From Geodermatophilus telluris (GTDB taxonomy: Bacteria; Actinomycetota; Actinomycetes; Mycobacteriales; Geodermatophilaceae), in the NCBI RefSeq assembly GCF_900102745.1, contig NZ_FMZF01000002.1, forward strand, positions 744,001 through 808,000: a stretch of 64,000 nucleotides of DNA, in the 5' to 3' direction. Below are positions 49,863 through 59,654 of this stretch, one piece after another. Below the pieces are notes generated by a model. It was not told the origin of the DNA. It saw only the letters and a list, made by a program, of their open reading frames with translations, and did no database searches. Numbering within the stretch: position 1 is the stretch's first letter; each line of letters starts with the position of its first letter. The translations under genes were made by a program, and so were the position numbers.

Positions 49863-50826
49863 CCAGCAGCAGCTGGACCTGCGCAAGGACGCGGTCGAGG
49901 CCGGGACCACCACCGGCCTGGCCAGCCCGTCGGTCGACGTCACCAAGGAGCGGCAGAACAGCCTCTGGAGCGACGCCTGGGGCGACCTGCGGCGCAACCC
50001 GCTGTTCTGGATCGGTGCGGTCCTGGGCCTGTTCTTCCTGCTCATGGCGCTGGTGCCGCAGCTGTTCGCCCGCGGGGCCGACCCGCGGGCCTGCGACCTG
50101 GCCGACTCGAAGGCCCGGCCGTCGGCGCAGCACTGGTTCGGCTTCGACCAGCAGGGCTGCGACTACCTGGCCAACGTCGTCTACGGCGCCCGCAACTCGC
50201 TGATCATCGGCGTCACCGCCGTGCTGGTCATCCTGCTGCTCGGGGTCCTGGTGGGGGCCGTCGCCGGCTACTACGGCGGGGTCACCGACGGGATCCTGGC
50301 CCGGATCGCGGACATCTTCTACGCCCTCCCGCTGATCCTCGGTGCGCTGGTGCTGCTGCGGGTCGGCCCCTCGACCGGCATCCCGATCATCAACTCACGC
50401 GGCCCCGGCGCGGTGGCCATCGCACTGGCGCTGTTCGGCTGGATGACGGCGATGCGGCTGGTGCGCTCGCAGGTCATCGCGGTGAAGAGCTCGGACTACG
50501 TCGCCGCGGCCCGCGCGATGGGGGCCTCGAGCCGGCGCATCCTGGTGCGGCACATCCTGCCCAACGCCGTCGCCCCCGTGCTGGTCTACGCGACCATCAC
50601 CATCGGCGTGATCATCGCCGCCGAGGCCACGCTGACCTACCTCGGCGTCGGCCTGCAGCGCCCGGCGATCTCCTGGGGCCTGCAGATCGAGGCCGGGCAG
50701 GACTCGATCCGCACCGCCCCGCACCTGGTGCTGTTCCCCAGCCTGATCCTGACCCTGACCGTGATGGCGTTCGTGATGATGGGTGACGCCCTGCGCGACG
50801 CCCTCGACCCGAGGCAGCGCGCATGA
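49855..50826 (+). CDS. Oligopeptide ABC transporter permease (OppC/DppC type)
   Basis: 323 residues. N-terminal cytoplasmic extension, first helix [23 protein letters not shown], and the EAA loop [38 protein letters not shown] periplasmic segment with two Cys ([11 protein letters not shown] and [11 protein letters not shown]) is typical of actinobacterial members. ATG 49855, with an 8-base overlap with the upstream permease and a 4-base ATGA overlap with the downstream ATPase. Confidence 0.96.
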   Translation: MTDQQQLDLRKDAVEAGTTTGLASPSVDVTKERQNSLWSDAWGDLRRNPLFWIGAVLGLFFLLMALVPQLFARGADPRACDLADSKARPSAQHWFGFDQQGCDYLANVVYGARNSLIIGVTAVLVILLLGVLVGAVAGYYGGVTDGILARIADIFYALPLILGALVLLRVGPSTGIPIINSRGPGAVAIALALFGWMTAMRLVRSQVIAVKSSDYVAAARAMGASSRRILVRHILPNAVAPVLVYATITIGVIIAAEATLTYLGVGLQRPAISWGLQIEAGQDSIRTAPHLVLFPSLILTLTVMAFVMMGDALRDALDPRQRA

Positions 50827-51884
50827 CCAACCTCGACCTGACCAAGCCGACCGCGGAGCTCGCCGCGCAGGGCACACCCCTGCTGGAGGTCGACGACCTG
50901 CGGGTGGAGTTCCGCACCCGCTCGGGCGTGGTGAACGCCGTCAACGGGGTGAGCTACAGCCTGGGGGCGGGCGAGACGCTGGCCATCCTCGGCGAGTCCG
51001 GCTCGGGGAAGTCCGTCTCGGCCCAGGCGATCATGGGGATCCTCGAGACCCCGCCGGCGGTCATCAGCGGCGGCGGCATCTGGTTCCAGGGCCGCAACGT
51101 GCTGGAGATGTCGGCCGAGGACCAGCGCAAGATCCGCGGGCCCGGCATCTCGATGATCTTCCAGGACGCGCTGTCGTCGCTGAACCCGGTCTACAGCGTG
51201 GGCTTCCAGATCGGCGAGATGTTCCGCGCCCACCGCGGGATGTCGAAGAAGGCGGCGCGGGCGAAGGCCGTCGAGCTGATGGACCGGGTGCGCATCCCGG
51301 CCGCGGCCCGGCGCGTCGACGACTACCCGCACCAGTTCTCCGGCGGCATGCGGCAACGCGTCATGATCGCCATGGCCATCGCCCTGGACCCGCGGATCCT
51401 CATCGCCGACGAGCCGACCACCGCCCTCGACGTCACCGTGCAGGCGCAGGTCATGGACCTGCTCAAGGACCTGCAGCAGGAGACGGGGATGGGGCTGATC
51501 CTCATCACCCACGACCTGGGCGTGGTCAACGAGGTCGCCGACAACGTCGCGGTCATGTACGCCGGCGAGATCGTCGAGCGGGGCACCGTCGACGACGTCT
51601 TCAGCCGCCCGTCGCACCCCTACACCGACGGCCTGATGAGCTCGGTGCCGCAGGTGGAGGCCAAGGGCGGACGGCTGCGGCCGATCGCCGGCCAGCCGCC
51701 GAACCTGGCCGCCATCCCCAGCGGCTGCCCGTTCCACCCGCGCTGCTCCCGCCGCCGGCTGGGTGCCGAGGCCGCGCCCGGCCGTGACTGCGCCACCGAC
51801 GTCCCGCCGCTGCGGCTGGTCGTCCCGGGGCGCGAGGCCGCGTGCCACTACAGCGAGGAGGTCCTCGGTGTCGCAGCCGAGTGA
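50823..51884 (+). CDS. Oligopeptide ABC transporter ATPase (OppD/DppD type)
   Basis: 353 residues. Walker [10 protein letters not shown]-loop [10 protein letters not shown], signature [19 protein letters not shown], Walker [13 protein letters not shown] and H-loop ITHDLGV. The C-terminal oligopeptide extension has a CPFHPRC...C pattern that can bind Fe-S in OppD. ATG 50823. Confidence 0.97.
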   Translation: MTNLDLTKPTAELAAQGTPLLEVDDLRVEFRTRSGVVNAVNGVSYSLGAGETLAILGESGSGKSVSAQAIMGILETPPAVISGGGIWFQGRNVLEMSAEDQRKIRGPGISMIFQDALSSLNPVYSVGFQIGEMFRAHRGMSKKAARAKAVELMDRVRIPAAARRVDDYPHQFSGGMRQRVMIAMAIALDPRILIADEPTTALDVTVQAQVMDLLKDLQQETGMGLILITHDLGVVNEVADNVAVMYAGEIVERGTVDDVFSRPSHPYTDGLMSSVPQVEAKGGRLRPIAGQPPNLAAIPSGCPFHPRCSRRRLGAEAAPGRDCATDVPPLRLVVPGREAACHYSEEVLGVAAE

Positions 51885-53013
51885 GTCCGGGGCGACCGCC
51901 GCGTCGTCCCTGTCGAAGTCGTCCCCGTCGAAGTCCCTGCCGGAGTCGTCGCCGTCGTCCCCCTCGCTGGCGGAGCCCGCGCCGTCGGGCGCGCGCGGGG
52001 CGACGGGGGAGACCCTGCTGGAGGTCCGCGGGCTGCAGAAGCACTTCCCGCTGACCCAGGGCATCGTCTTCAAGCGCACGGTCGGCCACGTCCGCGCCGT
52101 CGACGGGGTGGACCTGACGCTGCACCGCGGGGAGACCGTCGGCCTGGTCGGCGAGTCCGGCTGCGGCAAGTCGACGGTGTCGAAGCTGATCGTCGCCCTG
52201 GAGCGGCCCACCGCCGGGTCGATCCTCTACAAGGGCAGGGACGTCGCCCGGATGGGCGGCCGGGCGCTGAAGGACTACCGGCGCGAGGTCCAGATCATCT
52301 TCCAGGACCCCTACGCCTCGCTGAACCCGCGGATGACCGTCGGTGACATCGTCGCCGAGGGCTGGGCGGTGCACTCCGACGTCGCCCCGCGGAAGGGCCG
52401 GCTCAAGCGCACCCAGGAGCTGCTCGACCGCGTCGGCCTCAACCCCGACTACGTCAACCGCTACCCGCACCAGTTCTCCGGCGGCCAGCGGCAGCGCATC
52501 GGCATCGCCCGCGCGCTGGCGCTCCAGCCGGAGGTCATCGTCTGCGACGAGCCGGTGTCGGCGCTCGACGTGTCGGTGCAGGCGCAGGTGGTCAACCTGC
52601 TCGAGGACCTGCAGGACGAGTTCGGCCTGTCCTACCTGTTCATCGCCCACGACCTGTCGGTGGTGCGGCACATCTCCGACCGGGTCGCGGTCATGTACCT
52701 CGGCCACATCGTCGAGGAGGGCACCGACGAGCAGGTCTACGCCTCGCCGTCGCACCCCTACACGCAGGCGCTGCTGTCGTCGGTGCCGCTGCACGAGCCG
52801 CACCTGCGCGGGCAGAAGGACCGGATCCTGCTGCAGGGCGACGTCCCCAGCCCCGCCGACCCGCCCTCGGGCTGCCGCTTCCGCACCCGGTGCTGGAAGG
52901 CCCAGGACGTCTGCGCGCAGGAGGTCCCGGCGCTGGTCGACCGCGGGCAGGGCCACCCCAGCGCCTGCCACTTCGCCGAGGCCCGGATGGTCGTCCCCGT
53001 CGACGTCGAGTAG
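51868..53013 (+). CDS. Oligopeptide ABC transporter ATPase (OppF/DppF type) with Ser-rich extension
   Basis: 381 residues. Walker [10 protein letters not shown], signature [17 protein letters not shown], Walker [13 protein letters not shown] and H-loop IAHDLSV. It ends with [22 protein letters not shown], the Cys-rich OppF tail. GTG 51868 (GCGAGGAGG site) overlaps the previous gene by 17 bases. The first 45 residues form a Ser/Pro/Lys low-complexity stretch before the normal start [13 protein letters not shown]; its DNA contains a 15-bp tandem duplication (51904-51933). Confidence 0.95.
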   Translation: MSQPSESGATAASSLSKSSPSKSLPESSPSSPSLAEPAPSGARGATGETLLEVRGLQKHFPLTQGIVFKRTVGHVRAVDGVDLTLHRGETVGLVGESGCGKSTVSKLIVALERPTAGSILYKGRDVARMGGRALKDYRREVQIIFQDPYASLNPRMTVGDIVAEGWAVHSDVAPRKGRLKRTQELLDRVGLNPDYVNRYPHQFSGGQRQRIGIARALALQPEVIVCDEPVSALDVSVQAQVVNLLEDLQDEFGLSYLFIAHDLSVVRHISDRVAVMYLGHIVEEGTDEQVYASPSHPYTQALLSSVPLHEPHLRGQKDRILLQGDVPSPADPPSGCRFRTRCWKAQDVCAQEVPALVDRGQGHPSACHFAEARMVVPVDVE

Positions 53014-53023
53014 TCCCGGCGAC

Positions 53024-53040
53024 GATCAGGTGACCTGATC
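53024..53040. repeat. Short palindrome GATCAGG-TGA-CCTGATC
   Basis: Perfect 7-bp arms around TGA, 10 bases after the transporter stop. It could be a protein-binding site or an upstream part of the terminator. Confidence 0.5.
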
Positions 53041-53041
53041 C

Positions 53042-53085
53042 CAGCGCGTCCTCCCTCACGGTGCACGGTGAGGGAGGACGCGCTG
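53042..53085. terminator. Perfect 18-bp hairpin terminator
   Basis: CAGCGCGTCCTCCCTCAC (53042-53059) pairs with 53068-53085, loop of 8. The 3' arm sequence GTGAGGGAGGA is repeated at 53088-53098, just before mshB. Confidence 0.85.
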
Positions 53086-53107
53086 CGGTGAGGGAGGATG
53101 TCTCCCC

Positions 53108-54004
53108 GTGACCGCTGACCGCCGCATCCTGCTGGTGCACGCCCACCCCGACGACGAGACGATCAACAACGGCGCGACGATGGCGCGCTACGTCGCCGAG
53201 GGCGCCGCGGTCACGCTGCTGACCTGCACGCTGGGCGAGGAGGGCGAGGTCCTCGTCCCCGAGCTCGAGCTGCTCGCCCCGGAGCACGCCGACCAGCTCG
53301 GCGGCTACCGGATCGCCGAGCTGCGCGCCGCGATGGAGGCCCTCGGGGTCACCGACTGGCGCTTCCTCGGCGGGCCGGGCCGCTACCGCGACTCCGGGAT
53401 GATGGGGACGCCGGCCAACGACAAGCCCCGCGCGTTCTGGCGGGCCGACCTCGACGAGGCGGTGGCGCACGCGGTCGCCGTCGTCCGGGAGGTCCGGCCG
53501 CAGGTCGTGGTCACCTACGACGAGAACGGCGGCTACGGCCACCCCGACCACATCCAGGCCCACCGGGTCGCGATGGCCGCCGTCGACCGCGCCGCCGACC
53601 CCGGCTACCGGCCCGACCTCGGGCCGGCCTGGGACGTCGCCAAGGTCTACTGGTGCTGCGTGCCGCGCTCGGTGCTGCGCGAGGGCCTCGAGGCGCTCGC
53701 CGCGCTGGGGGAGGACGCGCCCTTCGCGCAGCTCGGCGAGGTCGACGACGTCCCCTTCGCGGTCCCCGACGAGCTGGTCACCGCCGCCGTCGACGGCCGC
53801 GCGCACGCCGGTGCGAAGGACGCCGCCATGCGCGCGCACGCCACCCAGATCACCGTCGACGGACCGTTCTTCGCGCTGTCGAACGACCTCGGCCAGGAGG
53901 TCCTCGGCGTCGAGCACTACCGGCTGGTCCGCGGGCAGCGCGGCCCCGCCGGACAGGCGCCGCACGGGTGGGAGGACGACCTGTTCGCCGGCCTGACCGG
54001 ATGA
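53108..54004 (+). CDS. mshB: GlcNAc-inositol deacetylase of mycothiol biosynthesis
   Basis: 298 residues. Removes acetyl from GlcNAc-Ins to give GlcN-Ins. [22 protein letters not shown] carries the AHPDDE zinc motif, [20 protein letters not shown] the second zinc region, and [13 protein letters not shown] plus the C-terminal [16 protein letters not shown] are MshB-specific. Position before a small membrane protein and near fdxC agrees with other actinobacteria. GTG 53108 lies 8 bases after GAGGAT. The start of the next gene overlaps its stop (ATGA). Confidence 0.95.
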   Translation: MTADRRILLVHAHPDDETINNGATMARYVAEGAAVTLLTCTLGEEGEVLVPELELLAPEHADQLGGYRIAELRAAMEALGVTDWRFLGGPGRYRDSGMMGTPANDKPRAFWRADLDEAVAHAVAVVREVRPQVVVTYDENGGYGHPDHIQAHRVAMAAVDRAADPGYRPDLGPAWDVAKVYWCCVPRSVLREGLEALAALGEDAPFAQLGEVDDVPFAVPDELVTAAVDGRAHAGAKDAAMRAHATQITVDGPFFALSNDLGQEVLGVEHYRLVRGQRGPAGQAPHGWEDDLFAGLTG

Positions 54005-54381
54005 GGACCGTCGACCGGGTCCTGGCCGGGATCGGCGCGGTCCTGGTCGCCGGGTGGCTCGCCCTGGTGGAGGTGTTCTGGCTGCCGCTGCGGGTGGCCG
54101 GCGTGCTGGTGCCGCTGTCGGTGCTGCTCGCCGTCGTGGGCAACCTGCTGCTCGTGGCCGGCGCGCACCGGCTGACCGGGTCGCGGGTGGTCGCGGTGCT
54201 GCCGGCGCTCACCTGGCTGGGAGTGGCCCTCGCGGCGACCGTCCGCCGTCCCGAGGGGGACCTGGTCGCCGTCGGCACCGGCGGGCTCGGGGCGGTGACC
54301 CTCGCCTTCCTCGGCCTGGGCGTGCTGGCCGCGGCGTTCGCGGTGGGGCGCGTGCTGACCGCCCGCCCGGCCGGCGCCTAG
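54001..54381 (+). CDS. Small membrane protein coupled to mshB
   Basis: 126 residues with four hydrophobic helices ([63 protein letters not shown] and [22 protein letters not shown]). Probably the DUF6113-like membrane protein that often follows mshB in actinobacteria (from memory of synteny). ATG 54001 overlaps the mshB stop. Function unknown. Confidence 0.8.
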   Translation: MRTVDRVLAGIGAVLVAGWLALVEVFWLPLRVAGVLVPLSVLLAVVGNLLLVAGAHRLTGSRVVAVLPALTWLGVALAATVRRPEGDLVAVGTGGLGAVTLAFLGLGVLAAAFAVGRVLTARPAGA

Positions 54382-54385
54382 CCCC

Positions 54386-57211
54386 TCAGCGCGCCGCCCG
54401 CTGCCGGGGCACCGCGGCCCGCACGTGGTGGCGCTGCAGCCACTCGAGGAACCGCTCGGCGGGCATCGGCCGGGCCACGTAGAAGCCCTGGGCGACGTCG
54501 CAGCCCAGGCTCCGCAGCAGCTCCAGCGTCGCGGCGTCCTCCACGCCCTCGACGACGAAGGTCATGCCGAGGTCCTGGCTGAGCCGCTGGGTGCTGCGGA
54601 CGATGGCGCCGGCCCGCGGGTCCCGGGTCAGCGAGGTGACGAAGCTGCGGTCGAGCTTGAGCTCGTCGACGGGCAGGGCCCGCAGGTAGGTCAGCGAGGA
54701 GTAGCCGGTGCCGTAGTCGTCGACCGACAGCCGCACGCCCAGCCGCCGCAACCCGGCCAGCACCTGCTGGCTGCGCGCGGCGTCGGCCATGAGCACGTCC
54801 TCGGTGATCTCCAGGACCAGCGCCGCGGCCGGCACACCCCGCGTCTCCAGCAGCAGGGCCACCTGCTCGGGCAGCGCCACGTCCTGCAGGTTGGACACGG
54901 ACAGGTTGACCGCGAGAGTCAGCTCGTGACCGGCGTCGCGCCAGGTGCCCAGGTCCAGCAGCGAGCGCTCGAGCACCCGCAGCGTCAACCGGCGCATGAG
55001 GCCGGCCTGCTCGGCCAGCGGCAGGAAGACGTCGGGCGCCAGCAACCCGCGCTCGGGGTGCTCCCAGCGGACGAGGGCCTCGACCCCGGCCACGTCGCCC
55101 GTGCGCAGGTCGAGCTTGGGCTGGTAGTGCGGCACGAGCTGCTCGGTGTCGAGGGCCACGCGCAGCTGCTCGAGGGTCTGCAGCCGGTCGCGGGAGTCGG
55201 TGCTGCCCTCCGGCGCCCAGACGCGAGCACCCTCGCGGCCGCGCTTGGCGCCGTACATCGCGGTGTCGGCGCGGGCCAGCAGCAGCGAGCGGTCGCGGCC
55301 GTGCTCCGGGCAGAGCGCCACGCCGATGCTCGCGTCGACGTGCAGCGGCATGCCGTCGAGGACGAACGCCTGGCGCAGCGCCGAGCCCAGGCCGTCGGCG
55401 ACCTCCCGGGCGCGGGCGGCGTCGGCGTCGGGCAGCAGGACGGCGAACTCGTCACCACCCATGCGGGCCAGCAGGTCGCCCGGGGCCAGCGCCTGCTGCA
55501 GCCGCGGGCCGACCAGGCACAGCAGGTCGTCACCGACGCTGTGCCCGAAGCTGTCGTTGACCTCCTTGAACCGGTCGAGGTCGAGCATGAGGACGGCGGC
55601 CGAGCGGTGCGGCTCGGCGTAGATCGTCCGCTCCACCTCCTCGGTGAACCGGCGCCGGTTGGCCAGGCCGGTGAGCGGGTCGTGGTGCGCCTCGCGGGCC
55701 AACTGGGCCAGCCGCAGCTGCTCGGTGGCGCGCAGCGCGGCGTTCTCCACCACGAGCGCGCCCTCCAGCACGATCCGCGCGACCGCCTCGCGGACCGCCG
55801 CCGACCACGACACCGGCCGGCCCACCGCCCCGCAGACCACCATGCCCAGCAGGCGGTCGCCCGCCAGCACCGGGACGGCGACGTAGGCCGCCAGGCCCAG
55901 CGACTCGACCAGCTGGGGTGCGAGCAGGTCGCAGGCGCGGGCGTCCTCGACGAACACCGGGCGCCGCAGCTCCGCGACCCGCCGCCACAGCGGCGCCTCG
56001 GCGGCCGGGCGGCCGGCGACCCGCGCGGTGAGCACCTCCCGCGCCTCGGCCGACCAGCCGACCAGCCGGATGTCCTCGACCAGGCCCTCGCCGTCGACGA
56101 GGTAGGCCGCGCCGCGGTCGGTGCCGGCCAGCCGCTGCACGGCGGCGGCGAGCACCCCGGCGGCCTCGGCCACGCCGGTCGCGCCGGCGCCCTCCACGAG
56201 CAGCTGCCGGACCGCGCCGGCGACGACCAGCTCGTCGGCGCGCGCCTGGGCGGCCCGTGCCTGCCCGACCACGCCACCGAGGTGGGCACCGGCGGCCGCG
56301 GCCAGCCGCCGCACCTCCTGGGAGAACGGCCGCACCGCGGCACTGTCGAGGGTGAGGACGCCGACGACGTCGGGGGCGCGGCCCAGCGGCACGGCCAGCA
56401 GCGAGCCGATCGCGAACGACTCCGCCCACCAGTCGGCGAGCAGGTCGCTGCCGCGGTCGGCGGTGGCCGGCACGCCGGTGCGCGCCACCTGCTCGACCAG
56501 CCCGATCGCCGAGGAGGCGGCGCGGAAGCGCTGCCAGCCGGCCGGGTCGCGGCGGCCGTCGGCGAAGGCGGCCATGCTGGGCACCGGCCGGCCGTCCTCC
56601 AGCAGGAACACGCAGGCCCGGTCGACCCCGCCGAGCGCGGCGAGCCGCTCGCAGGCGGCACCGAGCAGGTGGTCGAGCGAGCGCGCCTGCGGGGCGCCCT
56701 CCACGAGCTCCAGCAGCACCTCGGCGGTGACCAGCCGACGGCGCTCGGCGCGGCGGGCGGAGGCGGCGACGAGCGCCGGTGCCAGGCTGCGCGCCGTCCG
56801 CCGCACGCGCGGGTCGCGGGCCGCGCGGGCGGGCTCGACGACCAGGGCACCGACGACCTCACCGCCGTGCACCAGCGGGGTGCCCGCCGCGTCGTCGAGC
56901 CCGAGGGCGGCGAGCTCCGCGGCGGCCGGCCCGGCGTCGCCGGGCTCCACGGTCACCGGCCGGCGGGCGGTCAGCACCGGGCCCAGGAACGGGGACCGGG
57001 CGACGACCTGCGCCGACACCGGGCCGACGGCGCGCGCGCCGTCGGCGGACACCGCGAAGGGCACCGCCAGGCCGGTGGCGGTCTCGTGCCACCACAGCGA
57101 CAGCCGGTCGGCACCCAGGCCGTGGCGCAGGGCGGCGAGCCGGTGCGCGAGGGCGGCCTCCGCGTCGGACGGCGGGGCGGGCACCTGCTCCGGGTTCGGC
57201 GGGACGGTCAC
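54386..57211 (-). CDS. GAF-GGDEF-EAL cyclic-di-GMP protein
   Basis: 941 residues, cytoplasmic. About three GAF-like sensory modules fill residues 20-520, then a GGDEF domain with intact R-M-G-G-D-E-F near residue 584, and an EAL domain starting VEALVRWEHP near 711 with DDYGTGYSSLTYL and LKLDRSFV. Both active sites look complete, so it could make and degrade c-di-GMP, switched by the GAF ligands. GTG 57211 lacks a clear ribosome-binding site and may be leaderless (GATCCT 7 bases upstream). Convergent with the mshB unit. Confidence 0.95.
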   Translation of the reverse strand: MTVPPNPEQVPAPPSDAEAALAHRLAALRHGLGADRLSLWWHETATGLAVPFAVSADGARAVGPVSAQVVARSPFLGPVLTARRPVTVEPGDAGPAAAELAALGLDDAAGTPLVHGGEVVGALVVEPARAARDPRVRRTARSLAPALVAASARRAERRRLVTAEVLLELVEGAPQARSLDHLLGAACERLAALGGVDRACVFLLEDGRPVPSMAAFADGRRDPAGWQRFRAASSAIGLVEQVARTGVPATADRGSDLLADWWAESFAIGSLLAVPLGRAPDVVGVLTLDSAAVRPFSQEVRRLAAAAGAHLGGVVGQARAAQARADELVVAGAVRQLLVEGAGATGVAEAAGVLAAAVQRLAGTDRGAAYLVDGEGLVEDIRLVGWSAEAREVLTARVAGRPAAEAPLWRRVAELRRPVFVEDARACDLLAPQLVESLGLAAYVAVPVLAGDRLLGMVVCGAVGRPVSWSAAVREAVARIVLEGALVVENAALRATEQLRLAQLAREAHHDPLTGLANRRRFTEEVERTIYAEPHRSAAVLMLDLDRFKEVNDSFGHSVGDDLLCLVGPRLQQALAPGDLLARMGGDEFAVLLPDADAARAREVADGLGSALRQAFVLDGMPLHVDASIGVALCPEHGRDRSLLLARADTAMYGAKRGREGARVWAPEGSTDSRDRLQTLEQLRVALDTEQLVPHYQPKLDLRTGDVAGVEALVRWEHPERGLLAPDVFLPLAEQAGLMRRLTLRVLERSLLDLGTWRDAGHELTLAVNLSVSNLQDVALPEQVALLLETRGVPAAALVLEITEDVLMADAARSQQVLAGLRRLGVRLSVDDYGTGYSSLTYLRALPVDELKLDRSFVTSLTRDPRAGAIVRSTQRLSQDLGMTFVVEGVEDAATLELLRSLGCDVAQGFYVARPMPAERFLEWLQRHHVRAAVPRQRAAR

Positions 57212-57287
57212 ACCGGAGAGGATCGGCCGGCTCCCGCACCTCTTGAGACGCGGCGCACACGACCCCCCGACCGGGGGAGGGCGGCCG

Positions 57288-58040
57288 TCAGGCCGGCGCC
57301 CACCGGTAGTGGTACCGGTGGTGCTCGACGAAGCCCGACCGGCGGTACAGCGCCCGCGCCGCGTCATTGGAGGCGGTGACCTGCAGGTACACCCACCGCG
57401 CGCCCTCCTCGGCGCCCCACCGGGAGACGGCGGCCATCAGCGCCGAGGCCAGCCCGCGGCGCCGGTGCTCCTCGGCCACCGTCACCGCGGTGACCCCGAG
57501 CCAGTCGCCGGTCACCACGCCCCGGGCGACGGCGACCGGCGGTGCGGGTGCGGGCGCCTCGCGGACCGCGGCGAACACCACCCGCGGCGCGCGGGTGAGC
57601 ACGGCGCGGACGGTCCCGGCGTCGGCGCGGCGCAGGTACCCCGAGGCCGCCAGCCAGCCGTCGTCGGGGTCGCCGGCCAGCTCGACCGGGATGCCGTCGG
57701 GGACACCGGGCGCCAGCGGCGCCGTCAGGACCAGGACGTCCTCGTCGCGCGGCCACCCCGCGGCGGCGAACGCGGTGTCGGCCGGCCGGGAGCGCACGCC
57801 GGCCAGCTGGGCACCGGGCCGCAGCCCGCGGGCGGCGTACCAGCCGGCGACGGCGTCGACCGCCTCCGGCAGCGGCCGGCCCGGGTCACCGGACACCAGC
57901 GCCGTGTTGGCCCGCCCGGTGAACCCGCCCGCCGCGCGCAGCAGCCACTCGCCCAGCGGCTCCTCCTCGGCGGCCCGCCAGCCGCGCGCGGCCAGTCGCT
58001 CCAGGTCCGCGACGCCCAGCGGAGATCGGCTCTGTCCCAC
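57288..58040 (-). CDS. GNAT family N-acetyltransferase
   Basis: 250 residues. The acetyl-CoA motif is GVTAVTVAEEHRRRGLASALMAAVSRWGAEEGARWVYLQVTASNDAARALYRRSGFVEHHRYHYRWAP, the typical C-terminal GNAT half. The N-terminal half (LAARGWRAAEEEPLGEWLLRAAGGFTGRANTALVSGDPGRPL) is a degenerate second domain seen in actinobacterial proteins placed before fdxC. Substrate unknown; it is not a clear MshD. GTG 58040 follows CAGGAT by 8 bases. Confidence 0.9.
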   Translation of the reverse strand: MGQSRSPLGVADLERLAARGWRAAEEEPLGEWLLRAAGGFTGRANTALVSGDPGRPLPEAVDAVAGWYAARGLRPGAQLAGVRSRPADTAFAAAGWPRDEDVLVLTAPLAPGVPDGIPVELAGDPDDGWLAASGYLRRADAGTVRAVLTRAPRVVFAAVREAPAPAPPVAVARGVVTGDWLGVTAVTVAEEHRRRGLASALMAAVSRWGAEEGARWVYLQVTASNDAARALYRRSGFVEHHRYHYRWAPA

Positions 58041-58203
58041 GACGGTCGATCCTGCGCCCCGCGGCCGGACCCTGCCCCGACGGGGGCACGCGGGCCACCC
58101 GTCGCGTTTGACGGGGCCCGGCAGGGCCATACTGGTCGGCAGACACGCGCGAGACCCGGCCGCGGGCCGGTCCGCTGCCCGCACGTCCCCGGGAGGACCC
58201 ACC

Positions 58204-58530
58204 GTGACCTACGTGATCACCCAGGCCTGCGTCGACGTCCTCGACAAGGCGTGCATCGACGAGTGTCCGGTGGACTGCATCTACGAGGGCGACCGGATGC
58301 TCTACATCCACCCCGACGAGTGCGTCGACTGCGGTGCCTGCGAGCCGGTGTGCCCGGTGGAGGCCATCTACTACGAGGACGACGTCCCGGACAAGTGGAA
58401 GGACTTCTACAACGCCAACGTGGAGTTCTTCTCCGACCTCGGCAGCCCCGGCGGCGCGGCCAAGACCGGCAAGGTCGGCCGGGACCACCCGCTGGTCGCC
58501 GCCCTCCCGCCGCAGGGTGAGGGCCACTGA
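58204..58530 (+). CDS. fdxC: 7Fe/8Fe ferredoxin
   Basis: 108 residues. TYVITQACVDVLDKACIDECPVDCIYEGDRMLYIHPDECVDCGACEPVCPVEAI gives one C-x2-C-x2-C-x3-CP set and one with wider first spacing, as in 3Fe-4S/4Fe-4S ferredoxins of actinobacteria. It carries electrons to reductases and P450s. The GTG at 58204 follows GGGAGGACC. The stop overlaps the dapC start region. Confidence 0.96.
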   Translation: MTYVITQACVDVLDKACIDECPVDCIYEGDRMLYIHPDECVDCGACEPVCPVEAIYYEDDVPDKWKDFYNANVEFFSDLGSPGGAAKTGKVGRDHPLVAALPPQGEGH

Positions 58531-59645
58531 CCGCCACCTCTCCGGGGACGGCGGCCGGCCGGCTGCCGGACTTCCCCTGGGACAGCCTGGAGGCCGCCCG
58601 GGCCCGCGCCGCGCGGCACCCCGGCGGCCTGGTCGACCTGTCCATCGGCACGCCGGTCGACGAGACCCCCGAGCTGCTGCGCGGCGCGCTGGCCGCGGCC
58701 GGGGACTCCCCGGGGTACCCGATGGCGCTGGGGACCCGCGCCCTGCGTGAGGCGGCCGCCGGCTGGCTGCGGCGCCGGCTGGGCGTGACCGTGGCCGACC
58801 CGGTCGCGGCCGACCCGTCGGTGATCCCCACGATCGGCTCCAAGGAGCAGGTGGCGCTGCTGCCCACGCTGCTCGGCCTGCGCGAGGGCACGGTGCTCAT
58901 CCCCGAGGTCGCCTACCCGACCTACGAGGTGGGCGCGGTGCTGGCCGGGCTGGCGGTGCGCCGCACCGACACCCCGCCCGACGACGCCGCCGGGGTCGTC
59001 CTGGTCTGGCTGAACTCCCCGGGCAACCCGCACGGCCGCGTCCTGTCCGACGACGAGCTGCGCGCCTGGGTGGCCTGGGGCCGCGCGCACGGCGTCCCGG
59101 TGGTCGCCGACGAGTGCTACGCCACCCTGGGCTGGGACGTGCAGCCGCGCTCGCTGCTGCACCCCGCCGTCGCCGGCGAGGACCACACCGGGCTGCTCGC
59201 CGTGCACTCGCTGTCCAAGCAGTCGACGGCGGCCGGCTACCGCGCCGGGCTGCTCTCCGGCGACCCCGCGCTGGTCCGGCGGGTGTGGGAGGTCCGCCGG
59301 CACTTGGGGCTGCTCGTGCCCGGGCCGGTGCAGGCGGCGATGACCGCGGCCCTGGCCGACGACGCGCACGTCGACGCGCAGCGCGAGCGCTACCGCGCCC
59401 GCCGCGACCGGCTGGCCGCCGCGGTGCGGGCGACCGGCGCGCGCATCGACCACTCCGAGGCGGGCCTGTACCTGTGGGTCACCCGCGACGAGGACTGCTG
59501 GACGACCATCGACTGGCTGGCCGGCCTCGGCGTCGTCGCCGCGCCCGGGTCCTTCTACGGCCCGGCCGGCGCCCGGCACGTGCGGATGGCGCTGACCGCC
59601 ACCGACGAGCGGATCGACGCGGCCGCCGAGCGCCTCACCGCCTGA
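58527..59645 (+). CDS. dapC: Succinyldiaminopimelate aminotransferase, actinobacterial type
   Basis: 372 residues if started at CTG 58527. PLP fold type I: GSKEQVALLPTLL, VWLNSPGNPHGRVLSDDEL, DECYATLGWDV, and the Schiff-base Lys in HSLSKQSTAAGYRAGLL. Acts in lysine/diaminopimelate synthesis. Coding resemblance (RLPDFPWDSLEAARARAARHP) continues upstream of the first ATG (58722), and no ATG, GTG or TTG occurs in frame after the stop at 58518. CTG 58527, overlapping the fdxC stop as CTGA, is therefore the likely start. Confidence 0.9.
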   Translation: MTATSPGTAAGRLPDFPWDSLEAARARAARHPGGLVDLSIGTPVDETPELLRGALAAAGDSPGYPMALGTRALREAAAGWLRRRLGVTVADPVAADPSVIPTIGSKEQVALLPTLLGLREGTVLIPEVAYPTYEVGAVLAGLAVRRTDTPPDDAAGVVLVWLNSPGNPHGRVLSDDELRAWVAWGRAHGVPVVADECYATLGWDVQPRSLLHPAVAGEDHTGLLAVHSLSKQSTAAGYRAGLLSGDPALVRRVWEVRRHLGLLVPGPVQAAMTAALADDAHVDAQRERYRARRDRLAAAVRATGARIDHSEAGLYLWVTRDEDCWTTIDWLAGLGVVAAPGSFYGPAGARHVRMALTATDERIDAAAERLTA

Positions 59646-59654
59646 GGACGGCGG

